Shown here in pieces: positions 27,752 to 36,587 of a DNA stretch of 64,000 nt (its first letter is position 1; the number at the start of each line of letters is the position of its first letter). The translations under genes were made by a program, and so were the position numbers. The notes under the pieces were generated by a model that worked only from the letters and a program-made list of their open reading frames with translations, ran no database searches and was not told the origin of the DNA. This DNA comes from Vreelandella songnenensis (GTDB taxonomy: Bacteria > Pseudomonadota > Gammaproteobacteria > Pseudomonadales > Halomonadaceae), in contig NZ_PVTK01000001.1 in NCBI RefSeq assembly GCF_003002925.1, positions 1 through 64,000 of the forward strand, read 5' to 3'.

Positions 27752-28480
27752 TTAACGCTGACCCAGCGGCTCAGTGACGGAAGAGCGCATCAGAGGCATC
27801 CAGCTGTCGCCATTTCCGTAAGCAGCGCCTTGGGAGTGCTGCTCGAGATAGGACTGCAACAGCTTTATCTGATCGACATCGATGGTATTGCTCGACTGCA
27901 TGGTAGCGCTTTGCGGCACTGCCACCGAGGACAAGTTCGACTCGCTGACGTTCATCAGCCCACTTTGAGACTGCCCATTAAGCCGGAACGGAGTAGGCTC
28001 GAACATCGGCATACTCGCAGAACTCATTGAAGCAGGCTGAGCGGCAAGACTTACAGGCTGCACCTGCCCTACCGACGCGTTGCCGGTCGAGGCAGTCGTT
28101 ACGCCGCCACTTGGCTGAGGCGTCGAGCCCGAGTTACCGAAAAACTGCACACCGGTGATCACCATCAGCGACACCGCCGCTGCCACGCCTGCTCCGCGTG
28201 CAAAGGAGATATTGTTGGTGCGCGGCGAAGCGCTCTTCTCGTCTTCAAACGCCATGGGCGCAGGCTCATCCTGCAAGCGTGCCATGATGCCGGCAGAGAG
28301 ATCCACGCTTACATCGACACCCTGCTCACGCTGCATCATGCTGCGTGCCAAGTGGTAACGTCGCCACCTATCTGCCGCATCAGCGTCATTTGGTAGTGCC
28401 TTCAACACTCGGCGTAATTCCAGCTCATCGCTTTCACTATCCATCAAGGCTGAAAGCGATTCCCGTGTGTTTTGACTCAT
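27752..28480 (-). CDS. rseA: Anti-sigma-E factor RseA/MucA
   Basis: Single-pass inner-membrane anti-sigma factor that sequesters RpoE (242 residues). The cytoplasmic N-terminal domain contains SLSALMDSESDELELRRVL and WRRYHLARSMM, as in RseA/MucA. One TM helix lies near residues 95-112 (GVAAAVSLMVITGVQFF), followed by a Ser/Gln/Pro-rich periplasmic part. GAGG lies nine bases before the ATG. A 334-base gap separates it from rpoE, wider than usual for this pair. Confidence 0.92.
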   Translation of the reverse strand: MSQNTRESLSALMDSESDELELRRVLKALPNDADAADRWRRYHLARSMMQREQGVDVSVDLSAGIMARLQDEPAPMAFEDEKSASPRTNNISFARGAGVAAAVSLMVITGVQFFGNSGSTPQPSGGVTTASTGNASVGQVQPVSLAAQPASMSSASMPMFEPTPFRLNGQSQSGLMNVSESNLSSVAVPQSATMQSSNTIDVDQIKLLQSYLEQHSQGAAYGNGDSWMPLMRSSVTEPLGQR

Positions 28481-28814
28481 ACTTCACACCCTCACACTGT
28501 GTTAAATGAAGTCCTACCGCAGTACGGCAAATAAGCAGCCACCACTGTAATACTTCACAGGCTAAGACCTGATGACAACTCAAAGGACAAGGCGCCATGT
28601 CATTAGCGGCTAACGCCTAATGGCACGCCTTATATTCCATAAGATTGTTCATTGCGTCATGGCTGCCAACTCTCTTCCGAATACCGGAAGCGTTCAGGCT
28701 GTATGACGCCCCACTTGCCAGACAGTTCACAAAAAATGCAAAAAGGTAATGATTTGTGACCCGTCTGTTAGATACTGCTGTAGAACAGATCGCAACGGTT
28801 CAGGCTATTGACCA
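28481..28814 (-). other. 334-bp gap between rpoE and rseA with hairpin and candidate promoter
   Basis: No protein-coding signal is visible. Reading with rseA, a candidate sigma-E-like promoter has GAACT (28724-28728) and GTCAT (28703-28707) 16 bases apart. An imperfect hairpin follows at 28589-28631: outer arms AAGGCG/CGCCTT and inner arms CATTAG/CTAATG on the plus strand. The leader of rseA would be about 215 bases long. The hairpin lacks a U-tract, so attenuation or an RNA-stability role are both possible. Confidence 0.4.
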
Positions 28815-29414
28815 TTACTCATCGCGACTGTTCCTGGCGGTAGTCACCAGTGGGCGAATATGTTCATCCACCGCCTCACGGGCGCGGAAAATCCGCGAGC
28901 GTACGGTTCCTACCGGGCACTGCATCACCTGGGCAATATCTTCATAGGCAAGCCCATCAAGCTCGCGCAGGGTAATGGCCGTGCGCAGGTCATCGGGCAG
29001 CTTTTCAATGGCTTCAAATACGGCAGCTTCGAGCTGGTCACGGGCGATGGCCGCTTCCGGCGACTCGGAATCGGCCAGGCGGCCGCTCTGGTCGATAATC
29101 TCCGCATCGACAATATCCAGGTCGCTACCCGGAGGACGACGCCCGCGAGAAACCAGATGGTTCTTGGCCGTATTGATCGCGATCCGGTACATCCAGGTAT
29201 AAAAAGCACTTTCAGCACGAAATTTACCCAATGCGCGATAGGCCTTGATAAACGCCTCTTGAGCCACGTCCTGCACTTCGGAGTGGTCGTGCACGTAACG
29301 ACCTATCAATCCGATAATCTTGTGCTGATATTTTTTTACCAGCAGATCAAAAGCGCGCGTATCGCCTTTCTGGGCACGTTCGACTAACTGTTGGTCCGTT
29401 TCCCGAGTGCCCAT
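28815..29414 (-). CDS. rpoE: RNA polymerase sigma factor RpoE (AlgU)
   Basis: ECF sigma factor of the envelope stress response (199 residues). Region 2 contains DTRAFDLLVKKYQHKI, VQDVAQEAFIKAYRAL and FYTWMYRIAINTAKNHL. Region 4 has LREKLPDDLRTAITLRELDGL-like sequence and the HTH YEDIAQVMQCPVGTVRSRI. GGAGGAG lies seven bases before the ATG. Its leader carries a sigma-E-type promoter, so the gene is probably autoregulated and held in check by RseA and RseB downstream. Confidence 0.96.
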   Translation of the reverse strand: MGTRETDQQLVERAQKGDTRAFDLLVKKYQHKIIGLIGRYVHDHSEVQDVAQEAFIKAYRALGKFRAESAFYTWMYRIAINTAKNHLVSRGRRPPGSDLDIVDAEIIDQSGRLADSESPEAAIARDQLEAAVFEAIEKLPDDLRTAITLRELDGLAYEDIAQVMQCPVGTVRSRIFRAREAVDEHIRPLVTTARNSRDE

Positions 29415-29536
29415 TCACACGCTCCTCCAGCTCAAACGACCGGCGTCGAGCCCTATTCCTTTTAGCCCTTTTAAGCGGGCCTTCACAGCAAGCAGCATAG
29501 CGTCCCTTGGGCATTCATTAATGGTGATGATGACAA

Positions 29537-29556
29537 GGGCGGCAAATCGGCCGCCC
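29537..29556 (-). promoter_or_regulatory. Hairpin in the rpoE leader
   Basis: Perfect 7-bp GC stem (GGGCGGC and GCCGCCC) with a 6-base loop, about 120 bases upstream of the rpoE start and downstream of the sigma-E-like promoter. It is followed on the minus strand by TTGTCATC, not a strong U-tract, so it may shape leader translation or stability or act as a weak attenuator. Confidence 0.4.
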
Positions 29557-29652
29557 CGTTTAAGAATTCATGGCGCTAAGTGTTACGCGTTCTGCGCAGC
29601 GCATCAAGCGCTTACCTTGCACGCGAAAACGTCGGCTTGCAAAATCCAGAGG

Positions 29653-29680
29653 CTGACACTGTTCAACGCTGCCAAGTTCC
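29653..29680 (-). promoter_or_regulatory. Sigma-E-type promoter upstream of rpoE
   Basis: On the minus strand GGAACTT (29674-29680) is followed after 16 bases by GTCAG (29653-29657). This fits the known sigma-E pattern GGAACTT, about 15-16 bases, then (G)TCTRA, with the -35 element exact. It points at rpoE about 240 bases away and predicts positive autoregulation. The -10 element is only a partial match. Confidence 0.6.
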
Positions 29681-29758
29681 TCAACAATTGATTTTTAGTG
29701 CCGGGTCGCGCCATAGTAGTTGCCAATTTTCGCTTATCGCGCACACATAGGTAGCAAG

Positions 29759-30835
29759 ATGTCAGAACAGCAGGTTCACAATCTCAACGTCCTCGCTCAG
29801 GATGTTCTCACCACACCCGAGTCCTTGAAACAGGCAGTGCCGCTTACCGATGCCGCTGAGCGCACGGTGATCGAAGGGCGTCAGACCATTCAAAACATTC
29901 TGGATGGCAAGGACCCGCGTCTTCTGGTGGTGGTGGGCCCCTGCTCCATTCACGACGTGGAAGCCGCGCTGGACTATGCCCGCCGCCTGCGCATTCTGGC
30001 CGATCAGGTCAGCGACAGCCTGTATATCGTGATGCGCGTCTACTTTGAAAAACCGCGTACCACCGTTGGCTGGAAAGGCCTCATCAACGACCCGCATCTC
30101 AACGACTCTTTCGAGATTGATGAAGGCCTGCACATCGCCCGCAAACTGCTGGTCGACCTGGCTGAAATTGGCCTGCCGCTGGCTACCGAAGCGCTGGACC
30201 CCATCTCACCGCAGTACATTCAGGACTGTATCAGCTGGTCGGCCATCGGCGCACGGACTACCGAATCCCAGACCCACCGCGAAATGGCCTCGGGCCTCTC
30301 CTCTCCGGTCGGCTTCAAGAACGGCACCGATGGCAGCCTGGATGTCGCCATCAACGCGCTGCAATCCGTTGCCAACCCGCACAACTTCCTGGGTATCAAC
30401 CCGGCAGGCCAGGTAGCGATCATCCGCACCCGCGGCAACGCTTACGGCCACGTGGTACTGCGCGGCGGCAATGGCAAGCCCAACTATGACAGCGTCAGCG
30501 TTACCCTGGCCGAGAAGGAGCTCAAGAAAGCCAAGCTCTCGGCCAATATCATGATCGACTGCTCTCACGCCAACTCCAACAAGGACCCGGCGCTTCAGCC
30601 GCTGGTGCTCGAGAACGTGACCAACCAGATTCTGGAAGGCAACACGTCGATCATCGGCCTGATGGTGGAATCCAATATCGGCTGGGGCAGCCAGAAAGTG
30701 CCGGCGGACCTGAGCGAGCTTCAGTACGGCGTTTCCATCACCGATGCGTGTATCGACTGGGACACCACGGTAGAAGCCTTCACGCGCATGAACGACAAGC
30801 TGGCAAGCGTGCTTGCCAAACGCATCGGCCATTAA
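29759..30835 (+). CDS. DAHP synthase, class I (AroF/AroG/AroH type)
   Basis: Condenses phosphoenolpyruvate with erythrose 4-phosphate to DAHP, the first step of the shikimate pathway (358 residues). Typical motifs are RLLVVVGPCSIHDV, MRVYFEKPRTTVGWKGLINDP, GARTTESQTHREMASGLS, GFKNGTDGSL and MIDCSHANSNKD. YGVSITDACIDW closes the protein. Which aromatic amino acid inhibits it cannot be read safely, so no symbol is given. It is monocistronic and diverges from rpoE. No TrpR-type operator was seen in front, unlike E. coli aroH. Confidence 0.94.
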   Translation: MSEQQVHNLNVLAQDVLTTPESLKQAVPLTDAAERTVIEGRQTIQNILDGKDPRLLVVVGPCSIHDVEAALDYARRLRILADQVSDSLYIVMRVYFEKPRTTVGWKGLINDPHLNDSFEIDEGLHIARKLLVDLAEIGLPLATEALDPISPQYIQDCISWSAIGARTTESQTHREMASGLSSPVGFKNGTDGSLDVAINALQSVANPHNFLGINPAGQVAIIRTRGNAYGHVVLRGGNGKPNYDSVSVTLAEKELKKAKLSANIMIDCSHANSNKDPALQPLVLENVTNQILEGNTSIIGLMVESNIGWGSQKVPADLSELQYGVSITDACIDWDTTVEAFTRMNDKLASVLAKRIGH

Positions 30836-30841
30836 CGCCAA

Positions 30842-30869
30842 TTCCCCACGGCAGTTCTGCCGTGGGGAA
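30842..30869. terminator. Bidirectional hairpin between the convergent DAHP synthase gene and dinG
   Basis: Perfect 12-bp stem (TTCCCCACGGCA at 30842-30853, TGCCGTGGGGAA at 30858-30869) with loop GTTC, located in the 39 bases between the two convergent stop codons. There is no long U-tract. Confidence 0.7.
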
Positions 30870-30874
30870 GTGGT

Positions 30875-33001
30875 TTACTGAATTTCCCGGCGAAACGGGG
30901 GCAGCGCATCCAACAGCGCCTGCCCGTAGCGCCGGGTAATCACGCGCCTGTCCAGCAGCGTAATGGTTCCCCGATCACTCTCCTTTCGAATCAACCGTCC
31001 GCAGGCCTGCACCAGCTTGATGGAGGCATCCGGCACGCTGATGCGCATGAAGGAATTCCCGCCCTGGCTTTCGATCCATTCGGCAAGCGTGGCGCCCACC
31101 GGATCATCGGGCACCGCGAACGGCAGCCGGGTAATCACTACGTGCGTCAGGTAGTCGCCGGGTAGATCGATGCCTTCGGCAAAACTTGCCAGCCCGAAGA
31201 TGATACTGCCCTCTCCGCGGTCTACCGCGGCGCGGTGGCGCTCGATCAGCTCGCGCTTGGGTAGCGCGTCCTGGGCCAGCACCCGTGCCTTGGTTGCTTC
31301 AGGCAGGCTTTTTTCCACGGCGCGAAGCTGCGCGCGCGAGGAGAACAGCACCAGAGCAGCCTCTTTATCGGTCAGTTGAGTCACGAACCGGGCAATCGCG
31401 CTTTCATGGGCGTCGCGGTCGCTTGGATCCGTGGCTTCCCGGGGCACGCGCAGCACGGCGTTGGCGTAATCGAACGGGCTGGGCAGCGCCTGGTAACGGT
31501 AGCGGTTGGCAAGGCCCGCCCGCTCCTGAATCCGCTCGAAGCGGCCCAGTGCCGTCAGCGTCGCCGACGTCACCACAGCCCCATGACAGCGCCCCCACAA
31601 GTGCTTGGCCAGGGTATGCGCCGCCGACACCGGGCTTGCCGAGAACTCGACCTCAGGCTCGCCGCCCACCCGGCTCAGGGTTATCCAGCGTGCGCTGGGT
31701 GGCGCGTTGGCGGCGTCCTGTTCGCTGAAGGCCTGCCACAGCGCATGGGCTTCCAGCGCCCGACCATGCAGCAGCGCTACCAGCGGCAGCCAGGTTTCAG
31801 CCTGCTCACGGTCAAGCCCGGTCTGCTTATCCGGGTCCAGGCTTTCGCGCAGGATATCGCTGATGCTTTCCAGGCAGCGGGAAAGCGTGGCGAACATGAC
31901 CAGCAGTTGCTGGGCCTGTTCGCGCAGCGCATCGGGTATCTCGCCCTTTTCGAAGCGCGACTGCAGCGTGCTCTCTTCGTCACCCAGGCCGTTTGGCCGT
32001 CCGGCGATCTGATGGCCCACGCTGAACACATCACCCAGGGCCGGTTCCAGGGTCTGAATGACCTCGGGCAGGCCTGCCAGCAGCCGCGCAATGGTCGGCT
32101 GTACCGCCAGCGCCTGATGCAGGTCCGTCAGGCTGGTCTTGAGTGTCTTGAGCCAACGCAGGCAACCATGTACGGCAAAGCGGTGGGCGAAGTGGGAAAG
32201 CGCCTTGTCCGGCAGATGGTGGCCCTCATCAAACACGAAGATGCAGTCGGCGGGATCAGGCAGGATAGCGCCGCCGCCGAGCGCCAGATCCGCCAGCACC
32301 AGGTCATGGTTGGCGACGATCACGTCAGCGTTTTCAAGCTCGCGGCGCGAACGAAAGAAGGCGCAGGCGCCAAAGTGGCCACAGCGCCGGCCGGTGCATT
32401 GGCGATGATCCACCGTCAGCCTTCGCCAATGGGCATCGTCGATCGAGACAGGCCAGTTGTCGCGATCGCCCTGCCACTCACCCTGACCGTAAGCTTCGGC
32501 CATGTCCGTGGCCAGCACGTTGAAGTCGCTGCTTTGGGTCTGCAGCGACTGCTCGAACAGCGAAAGCGTGGGATTGGGTTCGGCGCCTTCCAGCACCTGG
32601 TCCAGCTTGGACACGCACACGTAGCGCCCGCGCCCCTTGGCAAGCGCGTAGCGAAAGGCGATACCGCTATGCTTGGCAAGCGCCGGAAGATCCTGATTGA
32701 GCACCTGCTCTTGAAGCGCCACCGTGGCGGTCGAGATCACCAACCGCTTGCCGCGCGCCTTGGCAATCGGCAGCGCGGCAATCAGATAAGCCAGGGTCTT
32801 TCCCGTGCCGGTGCCCGCTTCCAGCACGCATACGTGGCTGTCGCTGGTACGCTTGCCTTCACTGTCGCTTTCGATATCGCCCAGAGTGCGGGCGATTTCG
32901 GCAATCATCAGGCGTTGACCGTAACGTGGGGTAAGCTCAAGGCCTTCCACCACGCGACGGTAGGCGTCCTGTATCTCGCTTTTCAGGGCAGTATCGAGCA
33001 T
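30875..33001 (-). CDS. dinG: ATP-dependent DNA helicase DinG
   Basis: XPD-like 5'-3' helicase with a 4Fe-4S cluster, able to unwind R-loops and damaged DNA (708 residues). Walker A is EAGTGTGKT (Lys68). Cluster cysteines are YVCVSKLDQVL and the trio in CTGRRCGHFGACAFF. The DEAH-like box is VFDEGHHLPDKALSHF. Helicase motifs in the second domain include GLASFAEGIDLPGD and QACGRLIRKESDRG. The E. coli counterpart is LexA-induced; no SOS box was identified in the short gap to rhlB. Confidence 0.95.
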   Translation of the reverse strand: MLDTALKSEIQDAYRRVVEGLELTPRYGQRLMIAEIARTLGDIESDSEGKRTSDSHVCVLEAGTGTGKTLAYLIAALPIAKARGKRLVISTATVALQEQVLNQDLPALAKHSGIAFRYALAKGRGRYVCVSKLDQVLEGAEPNPTLSLFEQSLQTQSSDFNVLATDMAEAYGQGEWQGDRDNWPVSIDDAHWRRLTVDHRQCTGRRCGHFGACAFFRSRRELENADVIVANHDLVLADLALGGGAILPDPADCIFVFDEGHHLPDKALSHFAHRFAVHGCLRWLKTLKTSLTDLHQALAVQPTIARLLAGLPEVIQTLEPALGDVFSVGHQIAGRPNGLGDEESTLQSRFEKGEIPDALREQAQQLLVMFATLSRCLESISDILRESLDPDKQTGLDREQAETWLPLVALLHGRALEAHALWQAFSEQDAANAPPSARWITLSRVGGEPEVEFSASPVSAAHTLAKHLWGRCHGAVVTSATLTALGRFERIQERAGLANRYRYQALPSPFDYANAVLRVPREATDPSDRDAHESAIARFVTQLTDKEAALVLFSSRAQLRAVEKSLPEATKARVLAQDALPKRELIERHRAAVDRGEGSIIFGLASFAEGIDLPGDYLTHVVITRLPFAVPDDPVGATLAEWIESQGGNSFMRISVPDASIKLVQACGRLIRKESDRGTITLLDRRVITRRYGQALLDALPPFRREIQ

Positions 33002-33006
33002 GTGCT

Positions 33007-34281
33007 TTACAGCATGCCTTCCGGCGGATGCTCGCAGGGCAGCTTGTCGTTGATATAGCGTTCGATTTCGGGCAGCGAGAAGGCGTCTTCTTCACCCACG
33101 AAACTGATCGATACCCCTTTAGCGCCAGCGCGACCGGTACGTCCGATGCGGTGAACGTAGTCTTCAGGGTCTTCCGGCAGGGTGTAGTTGATCACGTGGC
33201 TGACATCTTCGATGTGAATGCCGCGCCCGGCGACATCGGTTGCCACCAGCACCTGGATCTCGCCCTCACGGAAACGTTCAAGCGTAGTAATCCGCTGATT
33301 CTGCGGCACATCACCCGACAGCATGGCAGCGCTGATACCGGCTTTCTTGAGCACTTCATCGAGCTTGCGTACCAGATCACGGCGATTGCCAAATACCATC
33401 ACCCGCTCGAAGCTCTCCTGCTCCAGCAGATTGACCAGCAGGCGCTGCTTGTCATCGTCCGAGACGAGATAGACGCGCTGATCGATATCCGCCTGGTTCT
33501 CGACGGTGACTTCGATCTCGACGTGAGCCGGGTTCAACGTCCACTGGCTGGCAAGGCTCAGAATATCGTCGGTAAAGGTAGCCGAGAACAAAAAGGTCTG
33601 GCGCTCTTCTTTCTTCGGCGTGTAGCGAATGATGCGCTTCACGTCGGGAATGAAGCCCATCGACAGCATGCGGTCGGCTTCATCGAGCACCAGCACTTCG
33701 ACTTCGGCAAGATCAATATCACGCTTCTGGTGGAAATCCAGCAGGCGCCCTGGCGTTGCCACCAGAATGTCGATCTTCTTGCCCAGGCTCTCGAGCTGCT
33801 TTTGATAATCCATGCCGCCGACCACGCTTGCCACGTTCAACTGCGTGAAGCGCGCTAGCGCCTTGGCGTCCTTTTCGATCTGCAGGGCGAGTTCGCGGGT
33901 GGGCGCGATAATCAGCGCACGCGGCGCGCCAGGCTTCTGACCGTCAGGCGCCGGCTCTTCCATGAAGTAGGCCAACACCGAGATCAAGAAGGCGGCGGTT
34001 TTACCAGTACCCGTTTGTGCCTTGCCGACGATATCGCCGCCCAGCAGGGTCTGGCGTAGCGCTTCGGCCTGAATAGGCGTGCAGTATTCAAACCCTTGGG
34101 CATGAATGGCGCGCATCAGAGGTAGTGGCAGATCAAAGTCATGAAAGCGCCATTTGCCGGCCACGGCAGGCACCTGAAACTGACGAAGATCCCAGTTCGA
34201 CTGACGACGACGCGGTTTCCGACGGCGGCGTTTCGGCTTGCGGTTCTGGGCCGATGCTATGGTCTGTTCCGACTCGCTCAT
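33007..34281 (-). CDS. rhlB: ATP-dependent RNA helicase RhlB
   Basis: DEAD-box helicase of the RNA degradosome (424 residues). A basic N-terminal extension ([11 protein letters not shown]) precedes the core. The Q motif region is [19 protein letters not shown], Walker [12 protein letters not shown], the DEAD box VLDEADRM, motif III SATF, and the C-terminal domain has [19 protein letters not shown] and [13 protein letters not shown]. The opening and length match RhlB rather than RhlE or SrmB. It is five bases upstream of dinG on the same strand. Confidence 0.93.
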   Translation of the reverse strand: MSESEQTIASAQNRKPKRRRRKPRRRQSNWDLRQFQVPAVAGKWRFHDFDLPLPLMRAIHAQGFEYCTPIQAEALRQTLLGGDIVGKAQTGTGKTAAFLISVLAYFMEEPAPDGQKPGAPRALIIAPTRELALQIEKDAKALARFTQLNVASVVGGMDYQKQLESLGKKIDILVATPGRLLDFHQKRDIDLAEVEVLVLDEADRMLSMGFIPDVKRIIRYTPKKEERQTFLFSATFTDDILSLASQWTLNPAHVEIEVTVENQADIDQRVYLVSDDDKQRLLVNLLEQESFERVMVFGNRRDLVRKLDEVLKKAGISAAMLSGDVPQNQRITTLERFREGEIQVLVATDVAGRGIHIEDVSHVINYTLPEDPEDYVHRIGRTGRAGAKGVSISFVGEEDAFSLPEIERYINDKLPCEHPPEGML

Positions 34282-34426
34282 AGGCTATGTATCTGTCCAT
34301 TGCTGTGAATATTAGGCATCACGAAGTGCGCATTGTATCAGGGCTTGGCGTCAAGAGCGCGTCTTGCTGTCGAAGCAATGCCAGAGCCTGTTAGAATGTG
34401 GCTTGATTCGACATGAGGAGCGCGAC

Positions 34427-34675
34427 ATGACGCGTAAGAAAAAGACACGTTCGCTGGCCGACAAGGTGACGATCCGCACCGGGCGGCGCAAGGATTACAA
34501 GAAGTGGCGCCACGATAACCCCGACCAGGTGGCGCCGTCACGCCGCTTTGTAGCAAAAAAGCAGCAGCAGCGTAAGTTGCAGGCGATTAAAAAGCTCGCC
34601 CGCCAGCAAAGCGGGCAGAACATCGCCATTCACCCGGGCAAGGAGTCTGATCAACCGCCCGAAGGTCAGTCGTAA
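34427..34675 (+). CDS. Small basic hypothetical protein coupled to exonuclease III
   Basis: An 82-residue, strongly basic protein (MTRKKKTRSLADKVTIRTG at the start, RRFVAKKQQQRKLQAIKKLARQQSG in the middle). No family is recognised. GAGGAG lies before the ATG. Its stop codon shares a base with the start of xthA (TAATG), so translation is coupled. The composition suggests RNA or DNA binding, possibly ribosome association, but that is inference only. Confidence 0.7.
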   Translation: MTRKKKTRSLADKVTIRTGRRKDYKKWRHDNPDQVAPSRRFVAKKQQQRKLQAIKKLARQQSGQNIAIHPGKESDQPPEGQS

Positions 34676-35508
34676 TGCGCTTGGTGTCCTTCAATATCAA
34701 CGGTATTCGCGCAAGGCTACATCAACTGCAGGCCTTGATTGATACCCAGCAGCCGGATGTCATCGGCCTGCAGGAGATCAAGGTTCAGGACAGCGAGTTT
34801 CCGTTAACCGATGTGGAGGCCATGGGCTATCACGTCTATTACTACGGCCAGAAAGGCCACTATGGCGTGGCATTACTGTGCCGCCAGGCGCCGCAGGAAG
34901 TCTTCTACGGCTTTCCGGACGACGCCGAAGATGCCCAACGCCGCATGATCGGGGTGCGCCTGCTGGCCGATGACGGCGAACCCGTTACCGTCTGGAACGG
35001 CTACTTTCCCCAAGGCGAAAACGTCGAGCACCCGACCAAGTTTCCGCACAAGGCACACTTCTACCGTCAACTGCAGAGCCTGCTCGAGCAGCAGCACCGG
35101 CCCGATGAGCGCCTGGCCATCATGGGAGATTTCAACATTTCTCCTGAAGATCAGGATATCGGCATTGGCGAGCCGAGCCGCAAACGCTGGCTGCGCGAAG
35201 GCAAGGCAAGTTTTCAGCCGATCGAGCGCGAGTGGCTTGCCGGCATCAAGGCCTGGGGGCTGAGCGACAGCTACCGCCTTTGCCACCCGGATAACAGCGA
35301 GTGGTTCAGCTGGTTCGACTACCGCTCGAAAGGCTTTGACCGCGACCCCAAACGCGGCCTGCGCATCGACTATATTCTGGTGACCCAACCGCTTGCCCAG
35401 TGCGTGACGGCGGCGGGCATCGATTATGATCTGCGCGCCATGGAGCGGCCTTCCGACCACGCCCCTACCTGGAGCGACTTCGAACTGACGCTCAAGGCAC
35501 CCGCGTAA
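34675..35508 (+). CDS. xthA: Exodeoxyribonuclease III
   Basis: AP endonuclease and 3'-5' exonuclease of base-excision repair (277 residues; E. coli 268). Motifs are FNINGIRARL, LQEIKVQDSEFP with the metal-binding Glu, YGVALLCRQ, GDFNISPEDQDIGIG with the catalytic Asp and Asn, RIDYILVTQPL, and the C-terminal RPSDHAPTWSDF with the active-site His. It is translationally coupled to the preceding small basic protein and converges on the TonB2 cluster. Confidence 0.95.
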   Translation: MRLVSFNINGIRARLHQLQALIDTQQPDVIGLQEIKVQDSEFPLTDVEAMGYHVYYYGQKGHYGVALLCRQAPQEVFYGFPDDAEDAQRRMIGVRLLADDGEPVTVWNGYFPQGENVEHPTKFPHKAHFYRQLQSLLEQQHRPDERLAIMGDFNISPEDQDIGIGEPSRKRWLREGKASFQPIEREWLAGIKAWGLSDSYRLCHPDNSEWFSWFDYRSKGFDRDPKRGLRIDYILVTQPLAQCVTAAGIDYDLRAMERPSDHAPTWSDFELTLKAPA

Positions 35509-35518
35509 CAGCCAGCAT

Positions 35519-36583
35519 TCAATCGAAGCGGGCCAGCCATTGGCTGGCCTGTTCATCACCCAGCCTTGCCGCCTCCAACAGCGCCGCTTCGGCTTGTGTT
35601 TCCTCTCCCCAGGCGTAGGCCAGCTGCCCATACTGACGCCAGTCGGCGGCATTTTGCGTATGCTCGGCCAGCGTCTTCCAGGCGCTTAGCGCATGGTTCA
35701 CATGCCGCGCCTGCTGCCAGGAGGTCGCTAAAAGCCTCAACGCTCGCTCGTCGCGCTCGATATCACCGCGCTCAAGTGCCTGCTCCAGACGCTCGGCAGC
35801 CCGGGCTGGCGTACCGCCTGCGCGGTGCAGCTCGATCAGTAGCCAGAAATCCTCTGGCGCTTCCAGCTTGCCAAGCTGCCAGGCCGTATCCCACAGACCG
35901 GCAGCCACGCCTGGCTGGCCCGCCTGCTGCGCAAGGCCTGCCGCCTGTCGCCAGGCTTCGGCGTCGCTTTCCCGGTTCAGCCCCTCTACCAGCCACCCCA
36001 GCGCCTGCTCGCCCTGCCCTGCACGGCGCAGAACAACAAGCGCCAGGGCCTGCTGGCTTTCACTTGGCTTCTCGACCTGAGCCATCGCCTGCTCCAGTCG
36101 TTCAGCGGCATCTTCCCACTCACCCTCATCTGCCAGCAAGCGTACCAGCTGCCACTGGACGTCTGGGTCCTGCTCGCTTGCAAGCCATTCGCTCAGCAGT
36201 GCAATCGCCTGATCGTTCTGGCCTGCGGCACGGCGCAGCGATGCTTCCTCCTTCAACCAGCGCATCGTCTGCTCGGCCTCTACGCCACGGGTCTGGCGCG
36301 CCTTGGCCAGATGGTCCGCCGCTGCTACGGGCTGCTCCATGCGTGCCAACGCCCCGGCGGCGAGCTGATGATAGAGTGCGCTTGCCCAGCGGTCTGACGC
36401 ATTGCCACCGGCCAGACGTTCGGCCTGGGCGGCACCGCGGGTGGCCACGCTGTCGTAGGCGCCCTCGGCCAGCTGGGTTTGCATGGCTCTCAGGTCACCA
36501 ATGATATCGCCGGACAGCGGCGCGCTGGCGTGAGCCAGGGAGGCCCATAGGCTGAACAGTAGAACTCCACCTAAACGCTGCAT
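35519..36583 (-). CDS. TPR-rich periplasmic protein of the TonB2 operon
   Basis: A 354-residue exported protein: the N-terminus MQRLGGVLLFSLWASLAHASA looks like a signal peptide. The rest is an Ala/Gln/Leu/Glu-rich helical repeat with several TPR-like units. It is the last of six co-oriented genes and starts four bases after tonB ends. TPR proteins at this place are known in TonB2-type clusters of Vibrio, Shewanella and Xanthomonas relatives, where their role is unclear. Function here is inferred from context alone. Confidence 0.8.
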   Translation of the reverse strand: MQRLGGVLLFSLWASLAHASAPLSGDIIGDLRAMQTQLAEGAYDSVATRGAAQAERLAGGNASDRWASALYHQLAAGALARMEQPVAAADHLAKARQTRGVEAEQTMRWLKEEASLRRAAGQNDQAIALLSEWLASEQDPDVQWQLVRLLADEGEWEDAAERLEQAMAQVEKPSESQQALALVVLRRAGQGEQALGWLVEGLNRESDAEAWRQAAGLAQQAGQPGVAAGLWDTAWQLGKLEAPEDFWLLIELHRAGGTPARAAERLEQALERGDIERDERALRLLATSWQQARHVNHALSAWKTLAEHTQNAADWRQYGQLAYAWGEETQAEAALLEAARLGDEQASQWLARFD

Positions 36584-36587
36584 ACCG

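Noticed and set aside
29700..29758. A TrpR operator in front of the DAHP synthase gene
   Set aside because: No ACTAGT-type half-sites were found in the short upstream region.
31376..33058. Long plus-strand open frame opposite dinG (560 codons)
   Set aside because: Fully antisense to dinG, no recognisable domain, composition explained by codon bias on the real strand.
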